Source of the DNA: Progne subis subis
Taxonomy: Eukaryota; Chordata; Aves; Passeriformes; Hirundinidae
Direction of reading: 5' to 3'
Assembly (NCBI GenBank): GCA_022316685.1
Contig: JAKJHU010001669.1
Span: 1-64,000, forward strand
Length of the DNA: 64,000 nt
The notes beneath the pieces were generated by a model that ran no database searches, had not been told where the DNA came from, and saw nothing but the letters and a program-made list of their open reading frames with translations. A program made the position numbers and the translations under genes. Below, piece after piece: positions 44,242 through 54,700 of the stretch (positions are counted from its first letter, which is position 1; every line of letters starts with the position of its first letter).

Positions 44242-45798
44242 ATGTGGTCTGCCTTTATCTGGTTCGGGTGGCATGTGGGTGTGGCTGTGTTCCTCCCATT
44301 TGCAGGGCCTTTTCTAAACATGGGCCCTGTAACTAAGGTTACTGTGGCTGTCATCCAGTTTGCTATATGGGTTAACGAAGTGAGGAAATCGTGGATTTTT
44401 AATTTTCTCTGGAAGGCAGGCACATGGATTCAGGGCTATCATACACTGACTGTGTGTTTTTGGGGATACTTTAACAACGGTACCTACTGTGAGGAAATGA
44501 CACCAGGGGAAACCTTTTCCCAACCCTTCACCCAGCTCTTTGGGCCTACCCCACCAGTCTTTGAAGGGTTCAAATCTCTGAATGTTAATGACATCATACA
44601 GTGGCTGGTGTTGCTGGTATGCCTGTTCTGTTTAGCATTTAGAGATAAAGGGAGACTGACCTGGATAACCACCCTGATACCTCCCCTAGAGAATAAGGAT
44701 ACTGCCCCACAGCCTGACCCCATCCCAAAGCTTGACCCGGTCCCACAGCCTGACCCCATCCCAAAGCTTGACCCGGCCCCACAGCCTGACCCTGCCCCAC
44801 AGCCTGCCTCAGGATTAAACCACCCAGATTTGGTGAAAGAGATAGGTGAGATGCTGAGGGAGTACCTTTCTCCTGTAGTAGCCTCATCAGCCCCAGCTGC
44901 TGGGAAACCCTCCCCTTGCCCCGACAAAGGAGAGTCTGATGGTGCAGCAGCAGAACCCACAGACGTCACAACCGTCAAGGTTCCAGCTGAACCACAGGGG
45001 CAGCCACAGCCAGCAGCAGTGGCCCCTGTAGAAACAAAGAAGTTTAAGGTGAAATCAGAGCGCCCAGGCAACAAGGATAAGAAAGGAGGGCCCTCACAAC
45101 CTGCAGGGGAGTCAGAGGTTGAGATCATCACCGAGTCCCTGACATATGAAAGTCTCCGTAATCTGCAAAAAGATCTTGCACGACGGGGACGTGAGGCTTA
45201 TACAGCCTGGTTAGTTCGGGTCTGGGACCTTATAGGTACAGGCGTGCAGCTAGATAGTAGTGAGGCAAGGAATTTGGGACCCTTGACCCAGGACTCAGGT
45301 GTGAATCAGGTATTCGTAAGGGAGCCAGGGCCCCTTTCCCTTTGGGAGCGGCTTTTAATGAGTGTATGGGAGAGGTTTGTCCACAGAGACAGAATGCAGG
45401 AGCACCATCACAGAATGCGCTGGAAGACCCTTGAGGAAGGGATCCAACAGCTGAGAGAAGTGGCGGTATTGGAGGTACTCTTTGGGAGGGGTGGACAGCA
45501 TGATAATGACCCCGACAAAGTCAGGTGCACAGGGCAAATGCTGTGGAATCTGGCAACTCTAGGACCATCTCAATACGCCACATTCATTGCAACAATTAAT
45601 GCCGATAACAACCCAGAGACAGTGGGTTCTGTGGCCAACAAGCTTAGAAATTATGAGAGCATGATCTGTGGCCCAATGCAGGCTCAGGTCTCTGCCATGG
45701 CTAAGGAACTCAGAGAGAAGATGGAGGAGGTGACAGAGGAGATAAGGGAGGTGAGGGAGGAGATGAGGAGCAACAGTTCCCAGGTGGCACCGGTGTGA
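44242..45798 (+). CDS. gag: ERV-5 gag (ERVL class), intact to a TGA
   Basis: The first ATG in the frame is at 44242, about 60 bases after the primer binding site, giving 518 codons; the open frame itself reaches back to 44185. The N-terminal part is strongly hydrophobic, with candidate membrane segments at about residues 3-25, 30-45 and 130-148. A PQPDPIPKLDP proline repeat follows at about 165-195, then a basic Lys-rich linker, then a capsid-like region (YTAWLVRVWDLIG, LRKYES-type end) and a C-terminal coiled coil rich in Glu and Arg. No Cys-His zinc knuckle is seen, as expected for ERVL. It ends in TGA, and the same frame continues beyond. Assigned from position and the pol that follows. 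Confidence 0.75.
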   Translation: MWSAFIWFGWHVGVAVFLPFAGPFLNMGPVTKVTVAVIQFAIWVNEVRKSWIFNFLWKAGTWIQGYHTLTVCFWGYFNNGTYCEEMTPGETFSQPFTQLFGPTPPVFEGFKSLNVNDIIQWLVLLVCLFCLAFRDKGRLTWITTLIPPLENKDTAPQPDPIPKLDPVPQPDPIPKLDPAPQPDPAPQPASGLNHPDLVKEIGEMLREYLSPVVASSAPAAGKPSPCPDKGESDGAAAEPTDVTTVKVPAEPQGQPQPAAVAPVETKKFKVKSERPGNKDKKGGPSQPAGESEVEIITESLTYESLRNLQKDLARRGREAYTAWLVRVWDLIGTGVQLDSSEARNLGPLTQDSGVNQVFVREPGPLSLWERLLMSVWERFVHRDRMQEHHHRMRWKTLEEGIQQLREVAVLEVLFGRGGQHDNDPDKVRCTGQMLWNLATLGPSQYATFIATINADNNPETVGSVANKLRNYESMICGPMQAQVSAMAKELREKMEEVTEEIREVREEMRSNSSQVAPV

Positions 45799-46128
45799 GT
45801 TACAGGCCCCAGAATCAGAGCTCAACGGCCCCCAGCTAGAGAGAAAGGGTACACCCCACGAGCTGACCTGTGGTTCTTTCTGAGTGACCATGGGGAAGAC
45901 ATGGGAAGGTGGCATGGGAAACCCACTTCTGCCCTGGCAGCACGGGTGCGTGAGCTCAAAGAGAGAAACACTAACCGAGGGGGTTCCACTAAGATGAAGG
46001 TAGCCTCAACCTCACATGACCAAGCTGCCAGGTATTATAGAAGTGAGGATATGTCAGATCCCTGTGAAGGAACCTCTACCATGTATGCCCAGGAAGGGAG
46101 TAATGACCAGTGCTAGAGGGGCCCTGCC
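45799..46128 (+). CDS. ERV-5 gag-pol junction, same-frame extension after TGA, ended by TAG
   Basis: After the gag TGA (45796-45798) the same frame stays open for 105 codons, including a basic stretch (ARVRELKERNTNRG), to a TAG at 46114-46116. It then stays open again into protease. Gag, junction and pol therefore lie in one frame separated by two stops, which fits stop-codon readthrough or two point mutations rather than a frameshift strategy. TAG is followed by AGGGGCCCTGCC, a GC-rich context. Confidence 0.55.
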
Positions 46129-49107
46129 TCTAGCCAGGGAGAGGCACGGGAAAACCGGGTCTATTGGACGGTGTGGATTCGATGGCCTGGCACATCAGAG
46201 CCACAGAAATACGAAGCTTTAGTTGATACTGGTTCGCAGTGTACACTGATACCATCGGAATATGTGGGGACAGAACCTATTTCCATTGCCGGGGTGACGG
46301 GGGGATCACAGGAATTGACTCTGTTAGAAGCTGAGGTGAGCCTGACCGGGAAGGAGTGGCAGAAACATCCAATTGTGACTGGCTCAGGGGCCCCGTGTAT
46401 TTTGGGCATAGACTTCCTCCGGAATGGCTATTACAAAGACTCTAAAGGACTCAGGTGGGCTTTTGGAATAGCAGCTGTGGAGGCAGAGGGCATTAAGAAA
46501 TTGAATAGCTTGCCTGGACTGTCGGAGAACCCATCTGCAGTAGGACTCCTAAAGGTAGAAGAGCAACGAGTTCCAGTTGCCACCTCGACGGTGCACCGCC
46601 GACAGTACCGGACAAATCGAGATGCCGTGATCCCCATCCACAAGATGATCCGTGAGCTGGAGAGCCAAGGGGTGGTCAGCAAAACCCACTCACCCTTCAA
46701 CAGCCCCATCTGGCCTGTGTGCAAGTCTGACGGAGAATGGAGATTGACTGTGGACTACCGTGCCTTGAACGAAGTGACTCCACCATTGAGCGCTGCTGTG
46801 CCGGACATGCTGGAACTCCAGTATGAGCTGGAGTCCAAGGCAGCAAAATGGTACGCCACCATTGACATTGCTAACGCATTTTTCTCCATTCCTCTGGCTG
46901 CAGAATGCAGGCCTCAGTTTGCTTTCACCTGGAGGGGCGTGCAGTACACCTGGAACCGACTGCCCCAGGGGTGGAAACACAGCCCCACCATCTGCCATGG
47001 ACTGATCCAGGCTGCACTGGAAAAGGGTGAGGCTCCGGAGCACCTACAGTATATCGATGACATCATTGTGTGGGGGAACACGGCAATGGAAGTGTTTGAG
47101 AAAGGAGAGAAGATCATCCAAATTCTCCTGAAAGCTGGTTTTGCCATCAAGCAGAGCAAGGTCAAGGGACCTGCCCGAGAGATCCAGTTCCTGGGAGTAA
47201 AGTGGCAAGATGGACGGCGGCAGATTCCCACTGAGGTCATCAATAAGATCACCGCAATGTCTCCACTGACCAGCAAGAAGGAAACACAAGCTTTCCTAGG
47301 CGCCATAGGTTTCTGGAGGATGCACATTCCTGAGTACAGCCAGATTGTGAGCCCTCTCTACCTGGTCACCCGCAAGAAGAACGATTTCCACTGGGGCCCT
47401 GAACAGCAACAAGCCTTTGCCCAGATCAAGCAGGAGATCGCTCATGCAGTGGCCCTTGGCCTAGTCAGGACGGGACCAGATGTGAAGAACGTGCTCTACT
47501 CAGCAGCCGGGAACAATGGCCTGTCCTGGAGCCTTTGGCAGAAGGTGCCCGGGGAGACTCGGGGCCAACCACTGGGATTCTGGAGCCGAAGCTACAGAGG
47601 GTCCGAAGCCAACTACACTCCAACAGAGAAGGAAATCTTGGCCACCTATGAAGGAGTTCAAGCTGCCTCAGAGATGATTGGCACAGAAGCACAACTCCTG
47701 CTGGCACCTCGACTACCGGTGCTGGGGTGGATGTTTAAAGGAAAGGTTCTCTCCACCTATCATGCCACCGACGCCACGTGGAGCAAATGGATTGCCCTCA
47801 TCACTCAGCGCGCCTGCATTGGAAACCCAAATCACCCTGGGATTCTGGAAATAATTACAAACTGGCCGGAAGGTGAAAACTTTGGTCTCATGGATGAAGA
47901 GGAGCAGGAACAAGTGACACGTGTTGAAGAAGCTCCACCATACAACCAACTGCCAGCAGAAGAAACTTGCTACGCTCTTTTCACTGACAGTTCCTGCCGC
48001 ATCGTTGGGATGAAACGAAAGTGGAAAGCAGCCGTATGGAGCCCCACACGACAGGTTGCAGAAGCCACTGAGGGAGAAGGTGGGTCAAGCCAACTTGCTG
48101 AACTCAAAGCTGTTCAACTGGCCCTGGACATTGCTGAAAGAGAGAAGTGGCCAAAGCTCTACCTCTACAATGATTCATGGATGGAGGCCAATGCTCTGTG
48201 GGGTTGGCTGGACAGGTGGAAAAAGGCCAATTGGCAGCGTAGGGGAAAGCCAATCTGGGCTGCAGATGAGTGGAAGGACATTGCCACTTGGGTAGAGAAG
48301 CTACCTGTCAAAGTCCGTCATGTAGATGCCCATGTCCCCAAGAGTCGGGCTAATGAGGAGCACCGAAACAACGAGCAGGTAAATCAAGCTGCAAAGATAG
48401 AGGTGTCAAAGATAGACTTAGATTGGCAACACAAGGAAGAGTTGTTCTTAGCTCGATGGGCCCATGATGCCTCAGGTCACCAGGGCAGAGATGCCACCTA
48501 TAAGTGGGCCCAAGACGGAGGGGTGGATCTAACCATGGACAGTATTTCTCAAGTTATCCATGACTGTGAGACGTGTGCTGCCATCAAGCAGGCCAAGCGA
48601 GTGAAGCCCCTATAGTATGGTGGGCGATGGTCCAAGTATAAGTATGGGGAAGCCTGGCAGATTGACTGCATCACCCTTCCCCAAACCCGCCAAGGCAAAT
48701 GCTACGTGCTGACCGTGGTGGAAGCCACCACTGGATGGTTGGAGACCTACCCTGTGCCTCACGCTACTGCCCGGAACACCATTCTAGGCCTTGAAAAGCA
48801 AGTTCTTTGGAGGCATGGTACCCCTGAGAGGATTGAGTCAGACAATAGAACTCATTTCAAGAACAGCCTCATCAACAACTGGGCTAGGGAACATGGCATT
48901 GAGTGGGTGTACCATATCCCCTATCATGCACCAGCTTCAGGGAAAGTAGAAAGATACAATGGACTGCTAAAAACCACCCTGAAAGCACTGGGTGGGGGAT
49001 CATTCAAAAATTGGGAGCAGCATCTAGCAAAGGCCACCTGGTTAATTAACACCCGAGGTTCCACCAACAGAGCAGGCCCTGCCCAATCTGCGCCCTACAT
49101 ACAGTAG
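46129..49107 (+). pseudogene. pol: ERV-5 pol (ERVL class), one internal TAG
   Basis: ERVL-class pol in one frame with gag. Protease has a perfect active site, LVDTGSQC (about 46222-46245). Reverse transcriptase has the YIDD motif at 47050-47061 in a long uninterrupted palm and thumb. RNase H follows from about 47960 (FTDSS with Asp, then LAELKAV, NDSW, VDAHV), with conservative changes around two of the four acidic sites. The integrase zinc domain ends CETCAAIKQAK. A TAG at 48613-48615 falls just before YGGRW, then integrase resumes: Asp (WQID, 48664), Asp (ESDN, 48841) and Glu (KVERY, 48949), with 35 residues between the last two. A stop follows at about 49105. There is no env, which is normal for ERVL. 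Confidence 0.92.
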
Positions 49108-49450
49108 ATGGAGAGAAAGTCCCAGTAGTACATGTAAGAGGTTTGTTAGGGAAGACAGTTTGGATCAATTCTACTTCAAGTACAGAGGATTCCATCTGTG
49201 GGATTGTCTTTGCTCAGGGACCAGGCTGCACATGGTGGGTAATGCAGAAAGATGGAACCACACGATGTGTACCTCAGGGAGATCTGATTGTTGGGTGAGA
49301 ACCGTGTGTAATTATCGCTGTGTGCTGAATGGTACTGCCACTGTATGTAGCTGTATATTGCATATTGTTTTTTATATAGATGTATGTGTGTGTAGAGCTA
49401 GAGTATGTATTAGTTTTAGTAGATTGACAATATGGGGATAAGGGGTGGAA
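49108..49450 (+). other. ERV-5 3' internal region and polypurine tract
   Basis: Remnant of the integrase C-terminus and untranslated sequence. The tract GGGGATAAGGGGTGGAA ends at 49450, exactly before the 3' LTR. Confidence 0.75.
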
Positions 49451-50114
49451 TGTCCTAGGGTAACTTTATGATGCTTGTATCCCCAATCGTCTGTTCTGTT
49501 TGTGCTGTATATTGAGTCCTGTGCCTTTAAGACTGGTTCTAAGAACAAGGAGAAGCGCGGAGTTTGTTTTGAGAAAACTGCCTGACTCCTCCACATTCTT
49601 CTGCGGACGGTGTGTTCGGCGGAGGCTTGGAGAGACTGCAGGACAGAGATCTTTTTGCTTTTAGTTAGTTTCAGCTAGCTAGGGCAGAGAAGTTCCCTGG
49701 ACTGTTTTTTTTTTCCTTTCTTTTTTCTTGGAACTGTTTAAACCTGCTCTGGACTGAAAACCCAGGGGAGCACTGGAGGCTGCACCTGCGGCCCACCGGG
49801 GCCTGGACCTCGGCATTTTCCAGCAGCGCCGGAGGGACTGGGACTGAGGAGAGACTGAGAGAGAGCCGAGCTCCACCCACGGCAAGGACTTTCTCAATTT
49901 GCCATCTCACTCCAGAACGAGAGGTTTTATTGTTTAATATTAATTCATTCTTTATACTTGTATGCACTTTATTTGTTTAGTAAAATAGTTTTTTCCACTT
50001 TCCTCCAAAGAGATTTTTTTTTCGGACTGGTTGAAGGGAGGGGCCACTTGAGTTTGCTTCCCAGAAGGATCCTATACAGGGGTTTTCCCCAAAATTTGTC
50101 TCCAAACCAGGACA
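49451..50114 (+). mobile_element. ERV-5 3' LTR (different family from its 5' LTR)
   Basis: 664 bases, TGTCCTAGGG to CAGGACA. The same family occurs at 57391-58153 and as a fragment at 28468-28692. It does not align with 43473-44158. Confidence 0.85.
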
Positions 50115-50845
50115 GACCAATTTGAGATCAGCTGCTCTGGCCAGAAATGTTCCTCTTATCTTGTCCGGAGCTGACCATCTGGCTTGTTATCTTCAGAGGG
50201 CTTGCGGTGTTCACTGCATGCAGAAGGCTTACTGTGACCCTGTTCAGCATGAAACCACTTTGTCAGCAATGCACGAGTGAAAACCACCCCAGCTTGGCTC
50301 TTACTTGGCAGCTGCTGCAGCCACACAACTTAGTAAGGTATCTTTGGGTTTTCACCAGCTTAAGTCTTTAGTAAATAAATTCCAAGTGGACACTAAACAA
50401 GTATTTCACTAAGAGATGATGAAATGTTAAAATTAAAAACAAGTCAGATTGCAGATGTAATTATACTACATTAGAAACTCCAGTTGGTGGGGATCCATTC
50501 ACTGTATAGAGAGAAATTAGTAATCAAGGTAATTACAAGGACAGAACATTTGTTTCCTGCATGCTTTTCCAGGCTTGGAACCAACAGAGTTGACTACATG
50601 GAGAGTTGACTAGGGTGAACTCGGAACTCACTCTCTCAGGCAGGAGACTAGTTAAGAAGTGTTACTGATAACAAAGAAGAAAAATTATACAACATTGATT
50701 ATTACAAATTTATTATTATTATTACTACTATAATTATTATTATTACTTTGTTCTCTTCTGCTTTTAGCATTTGTCTCTTACAAGTCTTCATCCATTCCTG
50801 TAGAAACCTAACTCTTTTTCCATTCCCCTGTGGCATCTCCCATCC
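50115..50845. other. No gene recognised; AT-rich at 50690-50760
   Basis: Unassigned flank. 50700-50755 is (TTA/ATT)n. The part next to 50845 reads as 3' untranslated sequence of the CEPT1-like copy. Confidence 0.4.
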
Positions 50846-51800
50846 CTAGTGATGGTTCGAGGGCATGGGGCAGCCCTTGATGCAGAACACGTGGATGTGC
50901 AGGTGGGCAGCAATTCTGGCTGCACACGCTGACACAGTATCGGAGCAGGTTAAACAGGGACAGGATCAGGGCAATCCAGTGGACAATATACTTATCAATA
51001 AAGCTGTTAAAATGCTTGGTCAAGGAACAGCAATGCTGGGCTTATGAATGCTGTGTCATATAAATACATTTCACTCTTGGTCACGTGGGCAACCACCAGT
51101 TGATTTGTGATCTTGGCAGACACAAAGCCAAAAGTCAGGATGTAGAGGCAGAGATGCCTCTCAAAGAGCTGCACAGCAGATTTCTTGTAGATCATTGCAG
51201 ACAAGACAATCACAGAGCCAATATGGAGAAAAGGTGAGAGGACACTTGTTCCTGCTGAAGTGGATCTATTTTTGCCAACTGCACCTGAATATTCAGTCTT
51301 GGAATCAGAGACTGCTAAAAAGATGTTCTTCCAATCACTGCCAGTAAATGCATGATTATTATGAAGATTTGTACTTCAGTCACATCAGTCATGCCAAAGT
51401 GCAGAGTTCTTGAGACGTACGTCTGTCAGTGTGCACAGTAAAACATGAATGCCACAGCAAAACAACAGAAGAACATCCCGTCAGGGTTGGTGTCCAGCTG
51501 CACAACAATACAAGTTCCCAAAACCACAAAGACTGTGGACAATGAATCACAGCTATGATTAAAAAGCTCTCCTAATGGAGTGCTGCTATTTGTCCTTATT
51601 GCTTGCTTTCCATCTATTGCATCCAGGAACTGGAATGCCACAGGCACAAGCAATGAATGTCCAGGAAGGCGCCTGCCCTCTATCTGTTGGGCAGTAACAT
51701 ACTAAAAACAGAATTGTAAATATATTTATTAACAATCTGATGATGGGGATCAGACGGGGGGCAGTCCAGGCTGGAGAACTGATATCTGCAGTATGAATCC
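50846..51800 (-). pseudogene. CEPT1: CEPT1-like processed pseudogene (choline/ethanolamine phosphotransferase)
   Basis: An intronless copy of a CDP-alcohol phosphotransferase, the final enzyme of phosphatidylcholine and phosphatidylethanolamine synthesis in ER/nuclear membranes. On minus it runs from [10 protein letters not shown] through [12 protein letters not shown] and [10 protein letters not shown], the catalytic region, [27 protein letters not shown] and [10 protein letters not shown], to the natural C-terminus ending PSNHH and a stop (50846-50848). The catalytic signature DGX2ARX8GX3DX3D is damaged: Arg is Ile and one Asp is Asn (LFNHSCD). Frameshifts and stops occur throughout. The parent's introns are absent, so it is a retrocopy; the N-terminal part of the parent is missing. 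It sits just downstream of the ERV-6 gag in the same orientation. Confidence 0.85.
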
Positions 51801-51859
51801 AATCTAACATTGTTTGAGCATTTTCAGATTTCAAGCCGTGCTCCTTTATTGTTGTTTGT

Positions 51860-51935
51860 GGGGGTTTTTTTTGGTTTTTTTTTTTTTTTTTTTGGTTTGT
51901 TTTTTGTTTTTTGTTTTTTGTTTTTTTGCTTGTTG
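51860..51935. repeat. Poly(T)/(TTTTTTG)n low-complexity tract
   Basis: Long T runs broken by GG and G. On the minus strand it is an A-rich stretch between gag and the CEPT1-like copy. Confidence 0.9.
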
Positions 51936-52050
51936 CAAAATTTTCCATTCATGCTGCTCACACACAGGATTGCCATCTCTGAACATGACAGGACACGCTA
52001 CAGGACATGCCATGTGTCCTGTGGGTTCCCACTGTCTTTCTAGTATAACA

Positions 52051-53075
52051 TCACGTATAATTCCAGACCATCGAGTCATGGCGGGGGACGGGCGAATGCA
52101 TTGCCTGGGGACTGCTTTGTGCAGTTTGTTCTAGCAATTGTTTCATTGGAGTTAACTGGGAGCTGAAAGATGTTGGCTTCTCCTGATTTTTAGCATTTAT
52201 TGTAGATAATTCTTGGGCTTTTTCTAGCAGCAGCTTACTTGCTGCTTGCGCTCGCTCCTTCAGGCGCTGCATCACTGCCTGAATTTGATCAGTCAATTCT
52301 TTTAAACCAGTCATGGGTTCTGCTGGGGGAAGCAGTACTCTGTCATCGGGGTCCTCCTCTAATTCGTCCGGCAGCGGAACTTTGTCAGGGGAAGGTGGTC
52401 GACAGTAGGGTTCACAGGTTCCCCTCTCTTGGTTGACTGGTGTCTCTTCGGGCACAGCCGGGAAAGCGGCACATGCGTTGTGGGAGTGGCAGCAGCGCGG
52501 GAGTGGAGACGCCGGGGCCGTGCAGACCCCCGGGGGTCTCTTCCTCCTCATCCTGACTTGCTGTGGGGCAGGGGGCGGGGGCGCTTAGGTGACGGGGGCG
52601 GTCCGTGTGCCGGGAGCGGCGAGCCAGGCATTGGCCAGTGACGGTGCCGGGGCGCTGGAGGCGGCAGGAGGGCACGGCAGGAGCCCTGCGGCGCCTCCTC
52701 AACTTCACAGCATCAGGGGTTGTTAAATGTCCATTTCCCTGCGCCCAGTTAATCAGATTTTGCAGTACTTTTTCTGCTACTGCTTTTCCTCTCTCAGAGT
52801 ATAATAATAAGCAACTTCAATGCGGCAGCAAATTCGCACTCCATGCTTGCCTCATCAATGGGGCAGGGAAGGGAGTACTCAGAGCTTTCCACCTTTTTTC
52901 AAGAAACTGCCCCCTGTTCCCCTTACCAGCTCAGCCTCGCACTCTTTGCAAGGACGGCGAGCTTCTGCCTCAATGCTGATGCATCTCTCCGCAGATCAGC
53001 GTCTGACTGCTGTTTTCTGGAGGTCTCACCTCAATGCAGCTGCATCTGTCGGTGAGTTCAGCATCCAACTGCTCA
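52051..53075 (-). pseudogene. gag: ERV-6 gag, matrix and linker
   Basis: Minus-strand gag remnant downstream of the LTR at 53144-53529. An interrupted matrix (about 52950-52730) contains RWKALSTPFPAP and KVLQNLINWAQGNG-type helices. The open frame 52551-52051 (166 codons) is a Pro/Glu-rich linker with a helical segment (LKELTDQIQAVMQRLKERAQAASKLL). Pol is absent; the frame ends about 250 bases before the CEPT1-like copy. Class cannot be fixed, though its LTR is the ERV-2 family. Confidence 0.6.
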
Positions 53076-53143
53076 GCGTCACACCGCTAATTTTCTCCTC
53101 CAGGTCGTCACCCCAAGGTCTGATGTTCAGTGCCAATTAAAGG

Positions 53144-53529
53144 TGATTTTGAAAAAAACCACGGGGAAGAGCCGGAGTCAAACACCTTCTTCACAGAAGT
53201 AGTGGTGAATGCTCATTTTATTGAGGGTACACAGGGTTCTTTTATACATACATCATTCTAGTGCATAAGCTGTTCATACGGCATTTTACTACATGTCATT
53301 GGCTGTCTCCTCATGTCCACAAGCTCCAGGCAGCTATACTATTGGTTAGTGTTACCTGCATAAGCATTCCTTTGCAGTTACCTGTTTACACTTTGTTGAG
53401 AGGCCATCAGCTTGTTCCCAGGCTCTTTGTCCTGGTTCTCAGGCTCAACATCCTTGACAGTGCTGAAACAACAGAACTTTCCAAGCACTGGAAGGCCTCT
53501 CTGTGTCTGTCTCCAAAAATCCTGCTACA
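53144..53529 (-). mobile_element. ERV-6 5' LTR (ERV-2 family)
   Basis: Reads TGTAGCAGGATTTTTGGAG on minus from 53529 and ends AAAATCA at 53144, with TATA-like TATAAAAG and AATAAA in the same order as in 2635-3018. It abuts, head to head, the interrupted pol of ERV-7 at 53530. Confidence 0.8.
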
Positions 53530-54195
53530 GTCAAGGAACAAACAATCGTGCTTCAGCTGATTGTCATCAAAAACAATCCCAAGACGCTCCACAAACTGCA
53601 ACAGCTCTGTGGTTCCATTAATTGGGTTCGACCCCTTCTTGGAATTTCCTCAGAAGACCTCGCTCCGCTTTTTAACCTTCTGTGAGGGAGCTGTGAAGTC
53701 AGTTCTCCTAGGAGCTTGACCCCTGAGGCAAGAAAGGCAATTACCTGCATCCAAGAGGTTCTGTCAGCCTGACAGGCTCACAGGTATGATCCATCTTTGC
53801 CATTTCTGTTTGCAGTGTTAAGTAGAGTCCCACATTGGAGTGGACTGATTTTTCAATGGGACCCGGACTTAAAAGACCAGTTGCTCATCCTCGAATAGGT
53901 TTTCCTTCAAGCACAACCAACTAAAACAGTAACCACACCGCAAGGAACCATGGCAGCAGTCATCTGTAAGGGCAGGGCTCACTTCTGCTCTCTTGTGGGG
54001 TGTGACCTTGCATGCATCTACATGCCATTGGCAACTACCGAGGAGCTAGAGTTTCTGCTCCAAAATAATGACAACCTTCAGTTCACCCTAGATATCTATC
54101 CAGGAAAAATTTCCATCCATATCCTGGCCACAAATTATTTAAAGCAGAACTTCATTTGGTTCCCAAATTCATTCAAGGTAGAACTCCTCTTGAGC
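53530..54195 (+). pseudogene. pol: ERV-7 reverse transcriptase thumb and connection (5' truncated)
   Basis: Starts inside RT at QTIVLQLIVIKNN and QQLCGSINWVRPLLG, the thumb region also seen in ERV-3, then a connection segment (WDPDLKDQLLIL-like, LGCDLACIYMPL) with frameshifts near 53690 and 53890. The fingers and palm with the catalytic motif are missing because ERV-6 adjoins at 53529. Confidence 0.8.
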
Positions 54196-54196
54196 T

Positions 54197-54700
54197 GTGA
54201 CAGTCTTTACAGACGGCTCAGGGTCTTCTCATAAGTCAGTCATGACTTGGAAAGACACTAGGACACAGAAGTGGGAGTCTGACGTCCGAGTAGTGGAAGG
54301 TTCTCCACAAATTGCTGAGATGGCAGCCGTTGTCAGGGCATTAGAGAAGTTCAAAGACCAACTGTTTAACCTAATCACAGATTCAGCATATGTAGCTGGT
54401 ATAGCTATGAGGGCTGAACATGCCTTTTTAAAGGAGGTGTCAAATAGAAACCTTTTGCTTTCTAAACTGGTTTATCTTATCTCCCACAGAAAGCAACCAT
54501 ATCATGTCATGCATGTGAGGTCGCACACTGACCTTCCCGGTGCTATCGTGGACGGCAACAAGAGAGCAGACGCACTGGCAATGGCGGCACAAACACCAGC
54601 CCTCCCAGACACGTTCCAACAAGCCAAGCTCTCCCATCAATTTTATCATCAGATTGTCCCAGCACTAGTGAGGATGTTTCACCTAACCAGGGAACACGCC
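54197..54700 (+). pseudogene. pol: ERV-7 RNase H
   Basis: One open frame holding all four acidic positions: Asp in FTDGSGSS, Glu in IAEMAA, Asp in ITDSAYVAG and Asp in NKRADALA. It continues into the integrase zinc domain (HQFYHQ, FHLTREHAKAVV, SCPQ). A frameshift near 54770 separates it from the integrase core. Closely related to ERV-3. Confidence 0.9.

Noticed and set aside
46823..47327. Minus-strand and other-frame ORFs inside ERV-5 pol
   Set aside because: Shadows of a long conserved plus-strand frame with clear protease, RT and integrase motifs.
51860..51935. Poly(A) tail of the CEPT1-like retrocopy
   Set aside because: The tract is at the 5' side of the minus-strand copy, not after its stop at 50846, so it cannot be that copy's tail.
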